From the NCBI GenBank assembly GCA_020161655.1, contig JAIUPC010000004.1:186001-250000 (forward strand): a stretch of 64,000 nucleotides of DNA, read 5' to 3'. The first letter of the stretch is position 1, and the number at the start of each line of letters is the position of its first letter. This document shows positions 59,927 to 64,000 of this stretch, piece after piece. The notes under the pieces are model-generated. The model was given only the letters and a program-made list of their open reading frames with translations. It did not search any database and had not been told where the DNA came from. The position numbers and the translations under genes are program-made. Source of the stretch: Pseudomonadota bacterium (GTDB taxonomy: Bacteria > Pseudomonadota > Alphaproteobacteria > Rhodobacterales > Rhodobacteraceae).

Positions 59927-62284
59927 ATGCCGAGCGTGAGCGACATTCTTCAGACGATGGATTACGGCCCCGCCCCCGAGGCGACGGGCGAGGTCACGGC
60001 CTGGCTGAAGGCCCGCGCCTCCTTTGGCCATTTCATCGACGGGGCCTTCACCAAGCCCGCGAAAAGCTTCACCACGGCCAATCCCGCCACGGGTGAACCA
60101 TTGGCAAAGGTCGCGCAAGGCTCCGCCGCCGACATCGCCGCCGCCGTGAAGGCCGCCCGCGCCGCGCAACCCGGCTGGGCAAAGCTCTCCGGCCACGGCC
60201 GCGCCAAATGGCTCTACGCCATCGCCCGCCACATCCAGAAGCGCGAGCGCTTCCTGTCCGTCCTCGAAACCCTCGACAACGGCAAGCCGATCCGTGAGAC
60301 GCGCGACATCGACATCCCCCTCGTCGCCCGCCATTTCTACCATCACGCCGGCTGGGCCGAGATGCTGGCCGAGGAATTCCCCGGCGCGAAACCCGTGGGC
60401 GTCTGCGGCCAGATAATCCCCTGGAACTTCCCGCTCCTGATGCTCGCCTGGAAGATCGCGCCCGCGCTCGCCGCCGGCAACACCGTCGTTCTGAAGCCCG
60501 CCGAATACACGCCCCTGACCGCGCTCGCCTTCGCGGAAATCTGCGCCGAGATCGGCCTGCCGAAGGGCGTCGTCAACATCGTCACCGGCGACGGGGAGAC
60601 GGGGGCGGCGCTGGTCGCGGCAGAGGTCGACAAGATCGCCTTCACCGGCTCGACCGAGGTTGGCCGCGCCATACGCAAGGCCACCGCCGGGACGGCCAAG
60701 AAACTGACGCTGGAGCTTGGCGGCAAATCGCCCTTCGTCGTCTTCGCCGATGCCGACCTTGACGGCGCGGTCGAGGGCGTTGTCGATGCCATCTGGTTCA
60801 ACCAGGGCCAGGTCTGCTGCGCCGGCTCCCGCATCCTCGTGCAGGAGGCGGTGGCGGAGGACTTCACCAAGCGCTTGAAAAAGCGCCTGAAAACCCTCCG
60901 CGTCGGCGATCCCCTCGACAAGTCCACCGATGTCGGCGCCATCGTCGATCCGGTGCAACTGACCCGCATCCGCGACCTTGTGGCGCAGGGCGAGGCGGAA
61001 GGCGCGGAACTGCACCAGTCCGATGCCCTCCTGCCGCCCACCGGCTGCTACTTCGCGCCGGGCTTCTTCACCAATGTCGCCCCGGCGAATGTCGTCAGCG
61101 AGGTCGAAATCTTCGGCCCCGTCGCCACCCTGACGAGCTTCCGCACCCCCGATGAGGCGGTTGAACTGGCCAACAACACCCGCTACGGGCTTGCGGCTTC
61201 GATCTGGTCGGAGAATATCAATCTGGCGCTCGACGTGGCCGGCAAGGTCAAGGCCGGCGTGGTCTGGGTCAATGCCACCAACATCTTCGACGCCGCTGCC
61301 GGCTTCGGCGGCTACCGCGAAAGCGGCTTCGGTCGTGAGGGCGGTCGCGAAGGGCTCAGGGAATACCTCTCCGAACCCGCGGTAAAGGCCAAGGCCGAAG
61401 CGAAGGCGGAAAAGCCCGACGCCGCCCCGATCCCCGGCGCACCGTCGAAAGGCGCGGCCCCGATCGACCGCACCGCAAAGCTCTATATCGGCGGCGCGCA
61501 GAAACGGCCAGATTCCGGCTATTCCTATGCAGTGATGGCGAAGGGCAGGGAGATCGGCCTCGCCGGTCTCGGTAACCGCAAGGACATCCGGAACGCGGTC
61601 GAGGCCGCCCATGCCGCGAAAGGCTGGGGCGGCGCCACGGGGCACAACCGCGCGCAGGTGCTCTACTGCCTCGCCGAGAACCTCTCGGCGCGCGAGGCGG
61701 AGTTTGCCGCGACCCTGAAAGCGGCGGGCGTCCCGAACCCCGCCGGAGAGGTCGCCGCTGCGATCCAGCGCGCCTTCTACTACGCCGCACAGGCCGACAA
61801 GTTCGACGGTGCGGTGCATTCGACCAAGTCGGCCCATGTCACGCTCGCCATGCCGGAACCCTTCGGCGTCATGGGTATCGCCTGCCCGAACGACGCGCCG
61901 CTCCTCGGCTTCCTCAGCCTCGTCCTCCCCGCCATCGCCATGGGCAACCGCGTGGTGGCGGTGCCGTCGCAGTCGATGCCCTTGGTCGCGACCGACCTCT
62001 ATCAGGTCTTCGACACCTCGGACCTGCCGGGCGGCGTCGTCAACATCGTCACCGGCCCGCGCGACGAACTGGCGAAGACCCTCGCCCAGCACGACGACGT
62101 GGCGGCAATGTGGTACTGCGGCTCGCCCGAGGGGGCGCAGATGGTCGAAGCCGAAAGCGCCGGCAACCTCAAGGTCACATGGACGCTTGCCAATCGTGAC
62201 TGGATGGGCGCCGATGGGCAGGGCCGGGCCTTTCTGACCCGCGCCACCCAAGTCAAGAACATCTGGATTCCCTACGGCGAATGA
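59927..62284 (+). CDS. Two-domain aldehyde dehydrogenase (ALDH16 type)
   Basis: 785 residues. Residues 1-480 are a full aldehyde dehydrogenase with PWNFPLLMLAWKIAPALAAG, FTGSTEVGRAI, catalytic Glu in TLELGGKSPFVV and catalytic Cys297 in NQGQVCCAG. A linker rich in Lys/Ala/Pro leads to a second, degenerate ALDH domain (about 520-785) that keeps the Rossmann part (PFGVMGIACPNDAPLLGFLS) but lacks a catalytic cysteine loop. This layout is that of ALDH16 enzymes, in which the second domain is a structural pseudoenzyme. It lies downstream of deoC and may oxidise the acetaldehyde or another small aldehyde. Its stop overlaps the next start. Confidence 0.88.
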   Translation: MPSVSDILQTMDYGPAPEATGEVTAWLKARASFGHFIDGAFTKPAKSFTTANPATGEPLAKVAQGSAADIAAAVKAARAAQPGWAKLSGHGRAKWLYAIARHIQKRERFLSVLETLDNGKPIRETRDIDIPLVARHFYHHAGWAEMLAEEFPGAKPVGVCGQIIPWNFPLLMLAWKIAPALAAGNTVVLKPAEYTPLTALAFAEICAEIGLPKGVVNIVTGDGETGAALVAAEVDKIAFTGSTEVGRAIRKATAGTAKKLTLELGGKSPFVVFADADLDGAVEGVVDAIWFNQGQVCCAGSRILVQEAVAEDFTKRLKKRLKTLRVGDPLDKSTDVGAIVDPVQLTRIRDLVAQGEAEGAELHQSDALLPPTGCYFAPGFFTNVAPANVVSEVEIFGPVATLTSFRTPDEAVELANNTRYGLAASIWSENINLALDVAGKVKAGVVWVNATNIFDAAAGFGGYRESGFGREGGREGLREYLSEPAVKAKAEAKAEKPDAAPIPGAPSKGAAPIDRTAKLYIGGAQKRPDSGYSYAVMAKGREIGLAGLGNRKDIRNAVEAAHAAKGWGGATGHNRAQVLYCLAENLSAREAEFAATLKAAGVPNPAGEVAAAIQRAFYYAAQADKFDGAVHSTKSAHVTLAMPEPFGVMGIACPNDAPLLGFLSLVLPAIAMGNRVVAVPSQSMPLVATDLYQVFDTSDLPGGVVNIVTGPRDELAKTLAQHDDVAAMWYCGSPEGAQMVEAESAGNLKVTWTLANRDWMGADGQGRAFLTRATQVKNIWIPYGE

Positions 62285-62970
62285 CCAAGACGCTATTCCC
62301 AGTTCCCGCCCCCGCGCTCCTGCCCGTCACCGGCACCGACGCGATGTTCCCCGTGACCCGCATCTTCTGCGTCGGCCGGAACTATGCCGAACACGCCAGG
62401 GAAATGGGCAGCGAGGTCGACCGCGAGGCGCCCTTCTACTTCACCAAATCGCCCGCGCACCTCACGCAATCCGGCGCCACGGTGCCCTATCCGCCCGGCA
62501 CCAGCGACTTTCACCACGAGATGGAATTTGTGGTGGCGTTGGGCGCGCCCGCGTTCCGGGTGCCGGTCGAAAAGGCGATGGAGGCGGTCTTCGGCTATGC
62601 CGCCGGCCTCGACATGACCCGCCGCGACCTGCAAGCGGCGTCAAAGGAAAAGCGCCGGTCCTGGGATACCGGCAAGGATTTCGAGAATGCCGCCGTGATC
62701 GGGGCGATCACGCCGAAGGCCGCGTTCGGGGAACCGGGTCCACAGGCGATCACCCTGAAGGTCGGCGAAAGGCTGGCGCAGTCCTCCCACCTCTCCGACA
62801 TGGTATGGTCGGTGGCCGAGATCATCGCCCACCTCTCAACCCTCTACCACCTCACCCCCGGTGATCTCATCATGACCGGCACCCCGGCGGGCGTCGGGCC
62901 GGTGGTGGCGGGCGATCGGCTGCGAGGGGAGATCGAGGGGCTGGCGGCGGTGGAGTTGTCGATCGCGTAG
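62281..62970 (+). CDS. Fumarylacetoacetate-hydrolase-family protein
   Basis: A 229-residue FAH-fold enzyme: IFCVGRNYAEHAREMG, APFYFTKSPAHL, metal-binding DFHHEMEFVVALG, AAGLDMTRRDLQ, IIAHLSTLYHLTPGD and IMTGTPAGVGPV. Short members act as acylpyruvate hydrolases or oxaloacetate decarboxylases, so an acylpyruvate-type substrate is likely. It overlaps the ALDH16 gene by 4 bp and is followed by the palindromic repeat. Confidence 0.88.
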   Translation: MTKTLFPVPAPALLPVTGTDAMFPVTRIFCVGRNYAEHAREMGSEVDREAPFYFTKSPAHLTQSGATVPYPPGTSDFHHEMEFVVALGAPAFRVPVEKAMEAVFGYAAGLDMTRRDLQAASKEKRRSWDTGKDFENAAVIGAITPKAAFGEPGPQAITLKVGERLAQSSHLSDMVWSVAEIIAHLSTLYHLTPGDLIMTGTPAGVGPVVAGDRLRGEIEGLAAVELSIA

Positions 62971-63177
62971 GATGGGCAATATTGCCCATCCACCCGGTAG
63001 ACCACAGCCCCGGACCCCGATCCGGGGCCTCTCCATCCGCCGCCAAACGCGGTCCCGGATCAGGTCCGGGACTGCGCCCGCGCCCGCGAATGTCGGTACA
63101 GCTGTCGGGACGGATGCCCGACGCAAAGCCGACGCCTGCCAGCCCCCGCTGGATGGGCAATATTGCCCATCCTACGC
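62965..63177. repeat. Paired-palindrome element enclosing a composite repeat (copy 2)
   Basis: Two identical 22-bp palindromes with half site GGATGGGCAAT (62970-62991 and 63151-63172) are flanked outward by GCGTA and TACGC. They make a 27-bp inverted repeat around 159 bp of DNA. Inside, 63003-63124 is an inverted copy of the three-module repeat at 40557-40686 (GTCGGGACGGATGCCCGAC at 63106-63122 region, GGTCCCGGATCAGGTCCGGG, CCCCGGACCCCGATCCGGGG). It fills the gap between the FAH gene and the next gene. Confidence 0.8.
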
Positions 63178-63220
63178 CAATCGGCCAGGATGCCCGCGAC
63201 CCTGATCCCCGGAGACCCGA

Positions 63221-63802
63221 ATGACCCTCTTCCGCCTGCGCAAGATGACGCTTGTCCTTGACGAGATCCACCATGACGGCGGGCCGGATGCGACCAGCCC
63301 GCGTCTCCGGGGCGCTGTCCTCTCGGTCGTCTCCAACCCCTTCGCCGGGCGCTACGAGCCTGACCTGCAACCGGCGATGGAGGCCTTGAAACCCCTCGGC
63401 CTCAGGATGGCGGAACGGCTGATCGCGGCGCTGGGCGGGCGCGAGGGCATCGACGCTTACGGCAAGGGCGCCCTTGTCGGCGAGGCGGGGGAGCTGGAGC
63501 ATGGCGCGCTCTGGCACGCCCCCGGCGGCTACGGGATGCGGGATACCTTGGGCGCCCCCAAGGCCATCGTGCCCTCGACCAAGAAGGTCGGGCCGATGGG
63601 CGCTTCCATCGACCTGCCGCTGACCCATCTCAATGCCTCCTACGTCCGCAGCCATTTCGACGCGATGACGGTTTCCGTCCCCGATGGCCCCCGCGCCGAT
63701 GAGATCGTCTTTGCCCTCGTCATGGCCAAGGGGCCGCGCGTGCATTCGCGAATGGGCGGGCTTGAGGCCTCTGACATCAAGGGCGAGGACGGTCTGCGCT
63801 GA
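63221..63802 (+). CDS. PF06684-type (amino acid synthesis family, DUF1185) protein
   Basis: A 193-residue protein: VLSVVSNPFAGRYEPDLQPA, AYGKGALVGEAGELEHGALW, GYGMRDTLGAPKAIVPSTKK and THLNASYVRSHFDAMTVSV match the family labelled 'amino acid synthesis', whose activity is not established. There is no signal peptide. Its stop overlaps the ATG of the next gene by one base, so they form an operon running off the window. Confidence 0.8.
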   Translation: MTLFRLRKMTLVLDEIHHDGGPDATSPRLRGAVLSVVSNPFAGRYEPDLQPAMEALKPLGLRMAERLIAALGGREGIDAYGKGALVGEAGELEHGALWHAPGGYGMRDTLGAPKAIVPSTKKVGPMGASIDLPLTHLNASYVRSHFDAMTVSVPDGPRADEIVFALVMAKGPRVHSRMGGLEASDIKGEDGLR

Positions 63803-64000
63803 TGCGCAAGCTCTTGGTGCTGTTCGCATTTTGGCCGGGCGCCGCCTTCGCCCATGCTTCCGAGCGCATGGTGATCCTGACCCTGCCGACCGGCTGGTAC
63901 ATGCTCGGCGCGGGGCTGGCGGTGGCGCTGACCGCCATTGCCGGCGCGCTGGCCGGGCGGCTGCCGGCCTTCGGGGCGCATGCGCTTTTCGATAGGCCGG
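63802..64000 (+). CDS. Membrane or exported protein, N-terminal 66 residues only
   Basis: The frame opens with ATG 63802 (overlapping the previous stop as TGATG) and is cut by the window end. MRKLLVLFAFWPGAAFAHAS looks like a signal peptide, followed by a membrane helix (TGWYMLGAGLAVALTAIAGA). I do not recognise the family from this fragment. Confidence 0.65.
   Translation, partial: MRKLLVLFAFWPGAAFAHASERMVILTLPTGWYMLGAGLAVALTAIAGALAGRLPAFGAHALFDRP

Noticed and set aside
58832-62251. 1139-codon minus-strand open frame opposite deoC and the ALDH gene
   Set aside because: Its composition is that of an antisense frame and it contradicts two clearly conserved plus-strand enzymes.

Overview
The window is GC-rich (about 65%) alphaproteobacterial chromosome, most likely from the Rhodobacterales (Rhodobacteraceae). 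Reasons are the codon usage, DUF1523- and DUF6638-like proteins, a two-domain ALDH16-type dehydrogenase next to deoC, and hairpin-forming intergenic repeats of a style common in that group. No rRNA, tRNA, CRISPR array, prophage or intact insertion sequence was seen. This is chromosomal accessory and metabolic DNA with a few decayed genes.

1-28.9 kb is an amino-sugar and carbohydrate uptake region with three complete CUT1-type ABC importers. Importer A (308-5897, +) has two tandem paralogous binding proteins, the second frameshifted. It converges on nagB and ridA (6083-7251, -). Importer B (11003-15118, -) sits in one tight operon with a GntR/FadR regulator, a Cys/Met-type PLP enzyme, an AceE/transketolase-like TPP enzyme and a YihS-like aldose-ketose isomerase (7362-17036). 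This gene combination does not match a pathway I know. Importer C (17270-23519, +) belongs to a GalNAc/galactosamine-type operon: a DUF5107 protein, a chimeric RpiR-HTH/DeoR-sensor regulator, an AgaS isomerase/deaminase fused to a ROK kinase, a KbaZ/GatZ-type protein and a NagA/AgaA deacetylase. A probable route is GalNAc -> GalNAc-6-P -> GalN-6-P -> tagatose-6-P -> (kinase not in window) -> tagatose-1,6-bisphosphate -> triose phosphates.

28.9-50.9 kb is mixed. It holds an IS3-like remnant, an ECF sigma factor/VWA protein pair beside a PAS-HWE histidine kinase, a peptidoglycan-binding-domain protein, gabD, a kynurenine-formamidase-like hydrolase, a methyltransferase destroyed by an internal deletion, a P1 peptidase, an SDR, Dpp-type permeases separated by about 5 kb from a Dpp-type binding protein, ExoD, creatinase, an HD hydrolase with an in-frame amber codon, an L,D-transpeptidase lipoprotein, a cupin, a methyltransferase, panB-panC, a DUF3461 protein and an M20 deacylase.

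51.0-58.8 kb is an eight-gene, mostly overlapping block around an AAA+ ATPase, with coiled-coil and small membrane proteins of unknown function. Two members are much more AT-rich than the rest. It is the best candidate in the window for an undescribed multi-protein system. 58.9-64 kb holds deoC, an ALDH16-type two-domain dehydrogenase, an FAH-family hydrolase, a PF06684-type protein and the start of a membrane protein. Several dispersed palindromic repeats lie between genes.
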